64,000 bases of DNA from Paenibacillus sp. W2I17 (GTDB taxonomy: Bacteria; Bacillota; Bacilli; Paenibacillales; Paenibacillaceae). The stretch is from the NCBI RefSeq assembly GCF_030815985.1, contig NZ_JAUSXM010000001.1:1798001-1862000 (forward strand), in the 5' to 3' direction. The notes beneath the pieces are model-generated. The model saw only the letters and a list, made by a program, of their open reading frames with translations, searched no databases and was not told where the DNA came from. The position numbers and the translations under genes were made by a program. Shown one piece after another: positions 1 through 9,453 of this stretch (within the stretch, counting starts at the first letter, position 1; each line of letters starts with the position of its first letter).

Positions 1-669
1 ACCGGAAAGGGGCGTTGCAAATCCAGTCAGTGTGGTAACGACAGGTGGAGAAGTGGATTGAACGAGTACGCCCCCTGCACGCAAAGACATGTTGCGAAAA
101 GGCAGATTGGGATTCTGATAAATGACTCCAAGTGTCCATCCCGCATGATTGGCCGTGGAATCATTTGTAATAACGATAGTCCCTACCACTGCTCCGGTGA
201 TATATGTACCTGCTCCCCCATTTTGTACAAGTGTCGTCACATTAGCAGAACGTACATAGCCAGCAGCACCGCCCCCAAGATCGAATTGATTGTAGGTAAG
301 TGGATCCGGGGTGACACTGGAAGTCCCTGCGGGTGTAATAAACGTAACCGGATTGTTGATGGCAGCACTCAGATTGACTGTACCATTGATGTAACTGCCG
401 CCCCAGATCAATTCTGCATACAGAACGGTACTTCCAGCAGGCAGTGTAAGAATGGCTGCTGAACTGTTGCTCTGATACAGGCTTGTAGTTCCCAGGGGAT
501 AGGTGCCGTACTGGAGGCTGGTGTTGGTTGTGATAAAACCTCCAATACTGTCCTGTGTTCCAGGTACCCCCGCTGTTTCCGAACGACTCAGTCCAAGCGT
601 ATTTCCTGTAAATGTAATTGCTCCCGTAGCATTAACGGTTGAACGAACGACAAGAGGAATGAAGATCAC
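1..669 (-). CDS. DUF11-like surface protein (5' part, runs off the left edge)
   Basis: The reverse strand is open from about 690 to the window edge and encodes about 220 residues rich in Thr, Ser, Gly, Asn and Val, including the stretches GAITFTGNTLGLSRS, YAELIWGGSYING and NHAGWTLGVIYQNPNLPF. This resembles the N-terminal part of the repeat-containing DUF11 surface proteins of Bacillus and Paenibacillus. No signal peptide is seen. The start is uncertain. GTG at 669-667 is in frame, but a strong GGGGAGG ends at 669, so it touches that GTG, while lying 8 bases before an in-frame ATT at 660-658. An ATT start is therefore possible. The C-terminal part is outside the window. Family assignment is from memory of the sequence style. 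Confidence 0.7.
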   Translation of the reverse strand, partial: MIFIPLVVRSTVNATGAITFTGNTLGLSRSETAGVPGTQDSIGGFITTNTSLQYGTYPLGTTSLYQSNSSAAILTLPAGSTVLYAELIWGGSYINGTVNLSAAINNPVTFITPAGTSSVTPDPLTYNQFDLGGGAAGYVRSANVTTLVQNGGAGTYITGAVVGTIVITNDSTANHAGWTLGVIYQNPNLPFRNMSLRAGGVLVQSTSPPVVTTLTGFATPLSG

Positions 670-780
670 CTCCCCTTCATCAATGATTTCCTACATATGG
701 AACGGAGCCATGTATATAGTCTATGAGTGTATTGTTGAGTTTTGTTTGTCCTCCATAAAAAGTTTGTGACAACTCGAAAC

Positions 781-805
781 TTATGTGAGTCTTGTTCTCA
801 CATAA
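781..805. promoter_or_regulatory. 9-bp perfect inverted repeat upstream of the diguanylate cyclase
   Basis: TTATGTGAG, a 7-base loop, then CTCACATAA. There is no T-run on either strand, and the repeat lies 13 bp before a good -35 box. A repressor or activator operator is more likely than a terminator. The cognate regulator is not identifiable. Confidence 0.4.
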
Positions 806-818
806 CAGTTAAATACAT

Positions 819-846
819 TTGCGTTTTGTTCATTGTGATTTATAAT
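819..846 (+). promoter_or_regulatory. Predicted sigma-A promoter for the split diguanylate cyclase
   Basis: TTGCGT (819-824), a 16-bp spacer, then TATAAT (841-846), about 55 bp before the ATG at 902. The -10 is a perfect consensus. The rest of 670-901 holds no gene that I can support. Confidence 0.55.
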
Positions 847-901
847 TATCATATACGAGAGTAATTCTGTCGTACCATTATGATGCAGTCAGCGGTGATA
901 T

Positions 902-2042
902 ATGAAAGGTTTCCATACGTACAATAGACACATTCCAACAGAGTACGAGTTCAAACATTCCAAATGGATTCAAAAAATGCTCCATGCCTACTGGATAGTC
1001 ATCATTGCACATTTCGCCATTCAGATTGGCTGTTTCCTGTTTCTGGAGTATGATCGCACACCAATAGATTTCTTGATGAATGTGCTTTTCTGGCCTACGG
1101 CCGTCAGCAGTTCATGCATTTTGTTCGCAAGTTGGGTTGATCGGCGCTTCAGTTCATATTCCTTTTACACCATGTCTATAGCCAGCACGGTTATCGCCTG
1201 GACGATTATTCATGTCAATTATGACATTCGGATTATATTAGCAATCTGTCTGTTGCCCATCTTTGCTTCGGTGCTGTTCTTCAGTAAAAAGAGAGTCTGG
1301 ATTGTCTTCCTAATGCAGATGATCGGTTACCTTCTCGTTCTGTTCGACCCAGCCTACCGATTGTACCTGTCTTCATTTGACATGGTATCCATTCCTGCTT
1401 TTCTAATCCTAGGTACATATGTAGCACAAGTTATCGTAACTAGCGGCGTTGAGGTGCTCGATGATCTTCAGGCCAGTATGCTTGCCAAGCAGGGACCTTA
1501 TTGTGCGAAATGCCATTATGACCAAACAATCCAAAACAGACGGTTTAACCAACCTTTATAATCAAAGCTCATTCAAGGATTATTATGAAAAAGCATTTGA
1601 GTATGCCAACAGTGGCATGAGTCTGCATCTGGCCCTGATCGATATTGATGACTTCAAATCCATTAATGATACGTATGGTCATCGGGTTGGAGACATCATT
1701 CTGGAGAAAGTGTCCCTGATCATTCAGGAAACCATTACCTCAAGTGATATTGCAGCACGGTACGGGGGCGAAGAGTTCGCCTTATTGATGTTTGAGCAAT
1801 CTTTCAAGCAGGCCTATGCCTTGGTGGAACAGATTCGTCAGAAGATTGCCCTGATGGGCCATCTGGAACTTGAAGGAGCTTCCATCACGGTGAGTATCGG
1901 TCTCAAAAGCTACAGTCCCAATCTAACCAAAGACAAATTGTTCGAGGAAGTGGATGCCTGTCTGTATGCCGCCAAACGAACAGGTAAAAATAAAACCGTA
2001 ACATCACTTGATCTGACTCCGTCCTTGGCAGAGAAAATATAA
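902..2042 (+). pseudogene. Membrane-anchored diguanylate cyclase, split by a one-base frameshift
   Basis: The first reading frame (902-1561) encodes about six hydrophobic segments, as in a membrane sensor. A second frame, open to 2042, encodes a GGDEF domain with TDGLTNLYN at its start, the substrate-site stretch LIDIDDFKSIND and the active-site motif RYGGEEF. The two parts join cleanly (LAKQ then DLIVRNAIM) if one G is removed from the GGG run at 1492-1494. The intact protein would be about 380 residues and make cyclic di-GMP from two GTP. There is no RxxD inhibitory site before GGEEF. The gene could be a real pseudogene, a sequencing error or a phase-variable tract; a three-G run is short for slippage. 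A promoter lies upstream and a strong terminator directly downstream. Confidence 0.8.
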
Positions 2043-2044
2043 AT

Positions 2045-2097
2045 AAAAAAGTTGTGCTGTACACCGGAATTCCGGTTTGTACAACACAACTTTTTTT
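2045..2097. terminator. Bidirectional intrinsic terminator
   Basis: A long hairpin (AAGTTGTG ... CACAACTT, with an inner CCGG/CCGG) has an A-run before it and a T-run after it. It begins three bases after the GGDEF stop codon and could also end transcription of the minus-strand gene at 2146-2673. Confidence 0.85.
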
Positions 2098-2145
2098 GGG
2101 TTTGAATACGATCAGCAGGCTGATCTTCTTCATACGTCTATGTTT

Positions 2146-2673
2146 TCATTCCGCCCATTCCCAGCGATGACGATTTTGCTCCAACCTAGGATGCAGATCT
2201 CCGGACGATCCGTCAATGATGAGACGCAGCTCTTTGATCCAATCCTTGAAGGAATCAAATGAAGCAAACATATTCGCCATCTCAATCGTCAAATAAAGAA
2301 AGTGAGGGGCTGGATATTCCGCAGTGATATGGCGCAGCGCGCTATCCACAGGTGTATATTTCTTTCTCTTGCCCTCAAGTCCCTCCACACGTATACGTGA
2401 AGTTGGATGTTCCCGCCGCCAATCATGCAGGCGGTCTTCTCTTTTGTAATATGCCTGTATCGTATCCTTGCTCATTCGTTTAAACGTGCTCTCGTGTAAA
2501 GGATACAGCACAAGCTGTATGAATGAACGGGTATCTACCGTTGCAGCGGCTCGCTCGAGTTGCTCATCAGTCACATGTTCAAACGAGTCATAAAAAGTCA
2601 GTGTACCTTTGCGGCTGGCCGCAGGTGGCTCATAACCATAAGGTACAGTTGTATATTTTCCAGACAATTTCAC
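2146..2673 (-). CDS. Conserved-looking hypothetical protein, 175 aa
   Basis: A soluble, charged protein with no signal peptide or membrane segment. The middle is rich in Arg and Lys (residues about 68-105), and the C-terminal third contains the aromatic stretch PHFLYLTIEMANMFASF. I recognise no family. It is preceded by a good GGAGGGG ribosome binding site and starts 67 bp after the end of the diguanylate cyclase gene on the same strand, so the two may be co-transcribed. Codon use looks like that of its neighbours. It shares the bidirectional terminator at 2045-2097. Confidence 0.6.
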   Translation of the reverse strand: MKLSGKYTTVPYGYEPPAASRKGTLTFYDSFEHVTDEQLERAAATVDTRSFIQLVLYPLHESTFKRMSKDTIQAYYKREDRLHDWRREHPTSRIRVEGLEGKRKKYTPVDSALRHITAEYPAPHFLYLTIEMANMFASFDSFKDWIKELRLIIDGSSGDLHPRLEQNRHRWEWAE

Positions 2674-2739
2674 CCCTCCTTGTCTATACGCTTATTCGCA
2701 CAAAGGTAATTGGGATAACCCAGCTATTGTTATTATACG

Positions 2740-4380
2740 CTAACGATCCTGCTTCAACTCGGAATAAAATGTCATTCTGTTCTTGCCTGCACGTTTGGAC
2801 TCATACAAAGCTTCGTCCGCCATCCGGATAATCTCACTTGGATTGGCGCTGTTGATTGGATATTCCGCACCTCCAATGCTACATCCAATTCGAATTCGCT
2901 CATATTCAATAATAAACGGCTTGTTCAGACTTTGAATGATGGCTTCTGCATAAGCCATGGCTTCTTCCCTCGGATGACTCCCAACAGACTGAAGTACAAT
3001 CAGGAATTCATCTCCGCCCAATCGGACTGTTATCCCCTTCACCTGACCAAGAGCAGACAGTCGCTGGGCCACTTTCTGTAGTAACACATCTCCAGTCTGA
3101 TGTCCAAGTGTATCGTTGACCCGTTTGAATCCATCGAGATCCAGATAGAGAAAAGTCAGCGTGTGATTTTCACTTTCGGTCTCCAGAGACTCCTCCAGAT
3201 ACACTTCAAGGGCAGTGCGATTCGGCAGTCTAGTCAACTGATCAAAATGCGCCAGATTCTGCATCACGACCAGCTCTGAGTTTTTATTCATAAGAGAGGT
3301 CAGCATATCCCGAAGTGAACGGGACAACACTTCAATCTCCTTAATCCCTTTAATCGCAGGAATCTCAAGCTCTTCCCCTGCACGCAGTCGATTGGCTACT
3401 CTGGTAAGACGCACAAGTGGGGAAGAGATCAGACGTGAGACAAACCAGCCAATCAGTGCAAACAGCACGGTAACGGCGAGTCCAGACCACACATTAAACC
3501 ACATCAGGTCAAACACAGAAGCAAAAGCAGATGACTTGACTTGACGAATGACTACGGTCCAGCCTAATCCGGGATAATCCAGATGACCCTGGCTGTAGGC
3601 AAACCCTGTCACATATTCATTACCGTCAGGCCACTTTTCAATGGACCAACTGCTTTTGTTTAGCTGAGCCTCTTCAATGCCGGGCAATACCAATGGTTTA
3701 CCAATCCATTCCTTCGGCCCGAGCAGCACTGTATGTTCCTTTTTGCTCACGATAAAGAACTCAATGTCCTTTTCTTCCCTTTTCAATGGGGCGAGCACGG
3801 ACTCCTCGACTTCCTTCGCCCATTCCCAGCTTAAATGTGCAGCGAGCACACCTTGAATCATTCCTTTGCTATCCTTCAGCGGAAAACTGATATCGACAAA
3901 TTGCAACGGCTCTCCCGTTGGATTCGGAAGCAGCTTGGCAAGAAGTACTGCATTATGCACATCTCCAATGAATTTACCCTTGATTCCCTCCTGATACACA
4001 GGTCGCTCTGATAAATTTTCCCCAAGCAAGATACCATCCGTGGCAGCTAACACTTTTCCTTTCGGGTCCATGAATCCAACCCATGAGAATGAGGGAAAGC
4101 TATCTTGTAACTGATCCAGCAGCATCTGAATCTCATCAGGTTGGAATTCATCTTCCAACGAAGCCATTTGGCCCAGCAGGTCCAGTTCACCCGCGCGAGC
4201 GGACATGAATCGATCCAGCTTGTCCGAAGCCTGTGAGGCCGTGCCTGTAAGCGAGTGACCAATCTCAGTCTCTACAGCAACAAATGACTTTTGGCTAAAA
4301 ATAGACCCAATCGTCAGGGTAACCAGCAAGGATAACACAGCAAAGATGACTGTAAGCACAGTTCTAATTTTGAATGACAT
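2740..4380 (-). CDS. Membrane diguanylate cyclase with extracellular sensor, HAMP and GGDEF
   Basis: A membrane segment near residues 5-27 is followed by a roughly 250-residue extracellular region resembling a double-Cache sensor (FSWVGFMDPKGKVLAATDG; LDYPGLGWTVVIRQ). A second membrane segment (about 295-315), a HAMP-like linker and a complete GGDEF domain follow, with FDQLTRLPNR at its start and RLGGDEF as active site. No RxxD inhibitory site precedes it. It should make cyclic di-GMP in response to an outside ligand. The first in-frame ATG (4392) is spanned by the GGAGGA ribosome binding site, so I chose ATG 4380. The next gene on this strand is a hypothetical protein. With the split gene at 902 this is a local pair of GGDEF genes. 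Confidence 0.9.
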   Translation of the reverse strand: MSFKIRTVLTVIFAVLSLLVTLTIGSIFSQKSFVAVETEIGHSLTGTASQASDKLDRFMSARAGELDLLGQMASLEDEFQPDEIQMLLDQLQDSFPSFSWVGFMDPKGKVLAATDGILLGENLSERPVYQEGIKGKFIGDVHNAVLLAKLLPNPTGEPLQFVDISFPLKDSKGMIQGVLAAHLSWEWAKEVEESVLAPLKREEKDIEFFIVSKKEHTVLLGPKEWIGKPLVLPGIEEAQLNKSSWSIEKWPDGNEYVTGFAYSQGHLDYPGLGWTVVIRQVKSSAFASVFDLMWFNVWSGLAVTVLFALIGWFVSRLISSPLVRLTRVANRLRAGEELEIPAIKGIKEIEVLSRSLRDMLTSLMNKNSELVVMQNLAHFDQLTRLPNRTALEVYLEESLETESENHTLTFLYLDLDGFKRVNDTLGHQTGDVLLQKVAQRLSALGQVKGITVRLGGDEFLIVLQSVGSHPREEAMAYAEAIIQSLNKPFIIEYERIRIGCSIGGAEYPINSANPSEIIRMADEALYESKRAGKNRMTFYSELKQDR

Positions 4381-4678
4381 TACTTCCTCCATTACACGGT
4401 GAAACCATCTTGCTTTTCAACATAACTATGCTGCAAAGAGTACACGGAATGTCACCTAATCGTTTTCATATTTATCGGAACTTGTGTGTTTTTTTATTAT
4501 ACATGCCCATACAATATTATACTGAAATCTTCACCGTGTTTCTTCCATTCAAAGAATAGACACGATTCTGTATATACATACTTGGGTTATGAATATAGAG
4601 AGCAAGCATATCCTTCAAAGGATCATGCGCCTGTATGTCACAGAGAGAGTAATCGAAATACTAAACATTGGGGGTGTA

Positions 4679-7636
4679 ATGTTGAGCCTGCTTCATGTTG
4701 CTGTTATTCTGCCTTTTGCCGCTGGCATTTTTCTTGCCATGCTGCATCGTTTCTTCCGTAAAAAACATTTGGGATGGCCGGTTCTCCTTGTCCCGGCACT
4801 ATTATTTGTATACTTTGCGAGTCTCATACCCGCTGTGTCACAGCACAATACCGTATCCGGAAATATCCCGTGGATTCCTTCACTGGACATTGGATTTAAT
4901 CTGTATCTGGACGGTCTGAGCCTCATGTTGACACTGCTAATCACCGGAATCGGTGTCCTCGTTGTTCTCTACTCCATCTTCTATATGGATATGAAAGAAG
5001 CGCTGAACCGTTTCTACCTGTATCTGTTGATGTTCATGGGAGCCATGCTGGGCGTGGTGCTGTCTGATAATATGATCGTGCTCTACGGATTCTGGGAATT
5101 GACCAGTATTACGTCATTCCTGTTGATTGCATTCCATTACAAACGTAAAGCCTCGACTTCAGGAGCACAAAAATCATTCCTGATTACGGTATTTGGCGGT
5201 TTCGCCATGCTTACCGGATTCATGATGATGTATCTCATTACCGGAACATTCAGTATTCGTGCAACCATTACAGGATTGGGTCAGTTTCAGGAGAGCGCAT
5301 TATTTCTACCCGCACTTGTCTTGATCCTGATTGGAGCTTTCACCAAGTCAGCTCAGTTCCCATTTCATATCTGGCTGCCGGATGCCATGGAAGCTCCGAC
5401 ACCTGTTAGTGCCTATCTTCACTCAGCCACCATGGTTAAGGCCGGACTGTACGTTGTAGCACGGTTTACACCAATCTTCGGTGGACAGGGACTCTGGTTC
5501 TGGCTCGTTACCGGCGTTGGTCTTCTGACTTTGTGTTATGGATCATTCCTGGCGGTGAAAAAAAACGATCTCAAAGCGATTCTTGCCTATTCGACCATCT
5601 CTCAACTTGGTCTGATCATGTCCCTCTTAGGGGTTGGATCTGCTGCTCTCTACTTCGGATATGGCGAATCCTCTGCGATGTATACCGTGGCAATAACTGC
5701 TGCGCTGCTTCACCTGTTTAATCATGCGACCTTCAAGGCCGCTCTGTTTATGGTTGTAGGCATTGTCGATCATGAAACGGGTACACGTGACATTCGAAAG
5801 CTCGGTGGACTTGCTTCATTCATGCCAATTACATTCACCGTGGCTTTGATCGGTTCACTTGCCATGGCGGGTATTCCGCCGTTCAACGGATTCCTGAGCA
5901 AGGAGTTATTCTTTCAGGCGATGGTAGAAGTCACGCATCTGCGAATCTTTGGACTTGGGTCCTGGAGTGTTCTATTGCCTGTATTCGCTTGGCTTGCAAG
6001 TGTGTTTACCCTGATCTATGCGCTTATTATCGTGTTCAAAACATTCCTCGGTCGTAGCCAAAGCGAGATCCCTGCCGAGAAGCTGCACGAAGCGCCCGCT
6101 GGCATGCTCATTCCGCCTGTTGTTCTAGGTGTTCTTGTCGTTGTATTCGGACTCTTCCCGAATCTGCTGGCCGGATCACTGATTGAACCGGCAATGGCCG
6201 CTGTGCTTCCATCCCTCTTGAATGGGAATGAGCGCTTCGATGTACATTTCTCCCTATGGCACGGATGGACTCCGGAACTGATTATGACGATCGGAGTTGT
6301 GATTCTCGGAATCACTCTCTACAAGCTGTTGCCACGATGGAGGAATATTTATGAGCATTATCCACAAGGATTAACAATTAACAATATGTACCACGTCGTG
6401 CTGGATAATCTTCAGCATTATGCACGCAAATGGACGGAAGCCTATATGAATGGCTCGGTTCGTAATTATCTCGTTTACATTTTCTCATTCACGGTCGCGT
6501 TGCTGGTCTATGCCTTCTTCCGTTCAGGAGAAAATATTACCTGGAATCTGCAGGGCAATGCACCTTACTCATTCTATGAGGTGGTACTGCTAGTCACGCT
6601 CATCGGTGCTGCAGTTTCGATTCCTTTTGCCAAGAACAGACTGTCGGCAGTCATTATGACCGGAGCGGTTGGTTACCTCGTAACCCTGCTGTTTGTACTC
6701 TTCCGTGCGCCGGATCTGGCGTTGACACAGATGATTGTTGAGACCGTGTCCGTTGCGTTGTTCCTGCTCTGCTTCTACCATCTGCCTGAGCTTCAACGTG
6801 GCAAATCAAGCCGCAGTTATCTCACAGTAAATATGATCGTAGCGATTGCAGTCGGGATCGTGATGACTTTTGTTGCATTGGCAGCAAGCGGAACAGCCTC
6901 ACTGGACAGCATTTCTACCTTTTTCCTTCAGGAAGCGTATGACTCGGCTGGTGGTAAAAATGTCGTGAATGTGTTGCTGGTAGATTTCCGTGGCTTCGAT
7001 ACGTTATTGGAGATTATGGTGCTTGGCGTTGCTTCGTTATCCATCTACTCCATGATTAATCTGAACCTTGAAGCGAAAGATCTCGGAGCCCGCTTGAAGT
7101 TTCGTAAAAAGGACGAGAGTCAGGATTCCGAACCTGCTCTGGATGATGAAGCGGACAATACGAAAAAGTATGGTAACCGGGAACGCAGCTCATCCTCGTG
7201 GGATACCGTCCCCTTGCAGAGTAATGATGTATTGCTGCAAACAACTACCAAGGTCGTTGTGTTCATCATACTGACGTTTGCCATGCACCTCTTCTTTGCA
7301 GGTCACCACAATCCGGGCGGAGGTTTCATCGGCGGCTTGGTAACAGCTGCAGCGCTCGTATTGATTGCCCTGGCATTCAGTACAGATACAATACGCAAAG
7401 CGTTACCGGTTGACTTCCGTATTCTAACAGGAATCGGATTGGGTATAGCCTTACTTACGGGTGCGGGTTCATTTATATTCGGAGTCCCGTTCCTAAGTCA
7501 AACCTTCGGCTATTTCGAACTTCCTTTGCTGGGAGAGACAGAACTCGCCACGGCCATGCTATTTGATCTTGGCGTGTATCTCGCTGTCCTGGGTGTCACC
7601 ATGACCATCATTCTACAGATCGGGGAGGATCGCTGA
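4679..7636 (+). CDS. mrpA: Mrp Na+/H+ antiporter, fused subunits A and B
   Basis: About 985 residues. Residues 1 to about 780 match MrpA (NuoL-like), with LYGFWELTSITSFLL, FTKSAQFPFHIWLPDAMEAP, NHATFKAALFM and the MrpA C-terminal stretch RAPDLALTQMIVETVSVALF. After a charged, Ser-rich linker (about residues 800-845) a complete MrpB follows: NDVLLQTTTKVVVFI, GHHNPGGGFIGGL, TGAGSFIFGVPFLSQTFGYF. In Bacillus these are separate genes; here the frame is continuous. The start at 4679 follows GGGGGTG and gives an MrpA-like N-terminus; an upstream in-frame ATG (4589) would add 30 unrelated residues. It is the first gene of mrpAB-C-D-E-F-G. The complex exchanges cytoplasmic Na+ for external H+ and supports alkali and salt tolerance. 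Confidence 0.95.
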   Translation: MLSLLHVAVILPFAAGIFLAMLHRFFRKKHLGWPVLLVPALLFVYFASLIPAVSQHNTVSGNIPWIPSLDIGFNLYLDGLSLMLTLLITGIGVLVVLYSIFYMDMKEALNRFYLYLLMFMGAMLGVVLSDNMIVLYGFWELTSITSFLLIAFHYKRKASTSGAQKSFLITVFGGFAMLTGFMMMYLITGTFSIRATITGLGQFQESALFLPALVLILIGAFTKSAQFPFHIWLPDAMEAPTPVSAYLHSATMVKAGLYVVARFTPIFGGQGLWFWLVTGVGLLTLCYGSFLAVKKNDLKAILAYSTISQLGLIMSLLGVGSAALYFGYGESSAMYTVAITAALLHLFNHATFKAALFMVVGIVDHETGTRDIRKLGGLASFMPITFTVALIGSLAMAGIPPFNGFLSKELFFQAMVEVTHLRIFGLGSWSVLLPVFAWLASVFTLIYALIIVFKTFLGRSQSEIPAEKLHEAPAGMLIPPVVLGVLVVVFGLFPNLLAGSLIEPAMAAVLPSLLNGNERFDVHFSLWHGWTPELIMTIGVVILGITLYKLLPRWRNIYEHYPQGLTINNMYHVVLDNLQHYARKWTEAYMNGSVRNYLVYIFSFTVALLVYAFFRSGENITWNLQGNAPYSFYEVVLLVTLIGAAVSIPFAKNRLSAVIMTGAVGYLVTLLFVLFRAPDLALTQMIVETVSVALFLLCFYHLPELQRGKSSRSYLTVNMIVAIAVGIVMTFVALAASGTASLDSISTFFLQEAYDSAGGKNVVNVLLVDFRGFDTLLEIMVLGVASLSIYSMINLNLEAKDLGARLKFRKKDESQDSEPALDDEADNTKKYGNRERSSSSWDTVPLQSNDVLLQTTTKVVVFIILTFAMHLFFAGHHNPGGGFIGGLVTAAALVLIALAFSTDTIRKALPVDFRILTGIGLGIALLTGAGSFIFGVPFLSQTFGYFELPLLGETELATAMLFDLGVYLAVLGVTMTIILQIGEDR

Positions 7637-7637
7637 T

Positions 7638-7976
7638 ATGGAAATATTGATGTGTGTAGCCGTTGGCATTCTGTTTGCGGTTGCCGTCTTTTTAATCTTG
7701 TCGCGGAGCCTGCTCCGTATCGTACTTGGCATGTCCATACTAACCCATGGCGTGCATCTGCTCTTGATCACCATGTCACGTCTCAAAACCGGGGCACCAC
7801 CACTGCTTGGGGAGATGGCTGAACGTTATGTCGATCCTCTTCCTCAGGCTTTGATACTCACTTCGATTGTTATTAATTTCGGACTCACTGCGTTCTTCTT
7901 TGTTCTCTCCTATCGTTCTTATCTGAAGCTGAGAACAGACGATATGGAAGAAGTAAGGGGGCGCCCATATGAATAA
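7638..7976 (+). CDS. mrpC: Na+/H+ antiporter subunit C
   Basis: 112 residues with three predicted membrane helices, NuoK-like. Typical MrpC features are GMSILTHGVHLLLI and ADPLPQALILTSIVINFG-type sequence (here VDPLPQALILTSIVI). It starts two bases after the mrpAB stop, and its last codons overlap the mrpD start at 7969, which indicates translational coupling. It is an integral membrane subunit of the Mrp complex. Confidence 0.95.
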   Translation: MEILMCVAVGILFAVAVFLILSRSLLRIVLGMSILTHGVHLLLITMSRLKTGAPPLLGEMAERYVDPLPQALILTSIVINFGLTAFFFVLSYRSYLKLRTDDMEEVRGRPYE

Positions 7977-9447
7977 TCTCGTCGTTCTGCCGATTCTGTT
8001 GCCTTTGATTACAGGTGTTCTGGCTCTGCTATTTTTCCGAAAAATAAATATCCAGCGGATCATTAGTGTCATTGGACTTTTGTTTACAGCAGCGGTCTCA
8101 ACGATACTCATTACGCGGGTAGCTCAGACTGGAGTTCTAACACTTAATATGGGTGGATGGGCACCTCCCTATGGTATTGTGCTTGTTGCGGACATGGTAT
8201 CGGCGCTACTTGTCGTCGCTGCTTCCATCATTGCACTGGCATGTCTGCTGTATGCGTTCCGCAGTGTGAACAAGGAGCGGGAAGAGCACCACTTCTATCC
8301 GTTCTTTCATTTTCTGATCGCGGGCGTTAACGGTTCATTCCTAACCGGAGATTTGTTCAACTTATTTGTTTGCTTTGAACTGATGCTGATCTCTTCCTAC
8401 GCACTGATCGTATTGGGAGGTACGGAAAGACAGCTTCGGGAAACGATCAAATATGTCTTGATTAACATCGTTTCTTCAGCTCTTTTTGTCGCTTCCATCG
8501 GCTTCCTCTACTCTATTACTGGCACACTGAACATGGCAGACTTGTCTGTAAAAATTGCTGAAGTGGGACAGAGCGGGGTCATTACCTTAATTGCCGTTCT
8601 CTTTCTGATCGTATTTAGCATCAAGGCCGGGCTGTTCCTGTTCTTCTGGCTGTCGGGCTCTTATGCGGCACCACCTGCTGTTGTCACTGCATTGTTCGCA
8701 GGATTGCTTACCAAGGTTGGCTTGTACGCGATTGTGCGAACATTCACACTGATCTTCTATCATGATCCGGATTTCTTCCATGCACTAATCGGATGGATGG
8801 CTGGAGCAACGATGGTCCTGGGTGTCATCGGTGCGATCTCATACCGCGATGTAAACAAGATTCTCATCTACAACGTGGTTGCAGGTGTGGGGTTTGTAGC
8901 TTTTGGTATGGCCGCGGCCAGTCGCCCTGCACTGGAAGGTCTGCTCTTCTATATGCTGCATGATATGTTGATCAAAACATTGCTCTTCCTGCTCGGCGGT
9001 GCCTTGATCGCTGTTGCCGGAACATCCAAACTCGACAACATGGGCGGGCTGATCCATCGTTATCCGCTGCTCGGCTGGATGTTCTTCATTAGCGCACTTG
9101 CCTTGGCAGGTTTGCCGCCATTTAGTGGTTTTCCGGGGAAGTTACTTCTCTTTGAAGGCGGCTTGCAGGCAGGCTTGTATGGTCTGACCGGCATTGCGGT
9201 GCTTTCGAGCTTGTTGATGTTATATTCGGTACTGCGCATCTTCATACAAGCGTTCTGGGGCGAACCACCTGCCGGGGTTATAAGACGCCCTTACGCGGTG
9301 AACGGCCTGCTGATTCCAGCCGGAATTCTGTTTGTATTCATCATCGTAATGGGTGTGGGGGCTGAAGGCATGTTTCAATTGACCTCCCGCGCAGGCGATA
9401 TTCTACTGCATCCCAATATTTATATTGATGCCGTATTGAAGGAGTAG
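7969..9447 (+). CDS. mrpD: Na+/H+ antiporter subunit D
   Basis: 492 residues and about 14 hydrophobic segments, homologous to NuoM/NuoN and MrpD. The conserved FNLFVCFELMLISSYALIV carries the key helix-5 Glu, and SIKAGLFLFFWLSGSYAAPP carries the helix-7 Lys. It overlaps mrpC by 8 bp, with GGGGGCG as ribosome binding site inside mrpC. Length is normal for the family. With MrpA it is a proton-translocating core subunit. Confidence 0.95.
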   Translation: MNNLVVLPILLPLITGVLALLFFRKINIQRIISVIGLLFTAAVSTILITRVAQTGVLTLNMGGWAPPYGIVLVADMVSALLVVAASIIALACLLYAFRSVNKEREEHHFYPFFHFLIAGVNGSFLTGDLFNLFVCFELMLISSYALIVLGGTERQLRETIKYVLINIVSSALFVASIGFLYSITGTLNMADLSVKIAEVGQSGVITLIAVLFLIVFSIKAGLFLFFWLSGSYAAPPAVVTALFAGLLTKVGLYAIVRTFTLIFYHDPDFFHALIGWMAGATMVLGVIGAISYRDVNKILIYNVVAGVGFVAFGMAAASRPALEGLLFYMLHDMLIKTLLFLLGGALIAVAGTSKLDNMGGLIHRYPLLGWMFFISALALAGLPPFSGFPGKLLLFEGGLQAGLYGLTGIAVLSSLLMLYSVLRIFIQAFWGEPPAGVIRRPYAVNGLLIPAGILFVFIIVMGVGAEGMFQLTSRAGDILLHPNIYIDAVLKE

Positions 9448-9453
9448 ATGTCT

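Noticed and set aside
58..769. Two plus-strand frames at the left edge
   Set aside because: They are opposite the DUF11-like gene, are Cys-rich and irregular, and lack ribosome binding sites.
1485..1515. Programmed +1 frameshift in the diguanylate cyclase gene
   Set aside because: There is no slippery stop context, internal Shine-Dalgarno at the right spacing or pseudoknot visible. A plain indel or sequence error is simpler.
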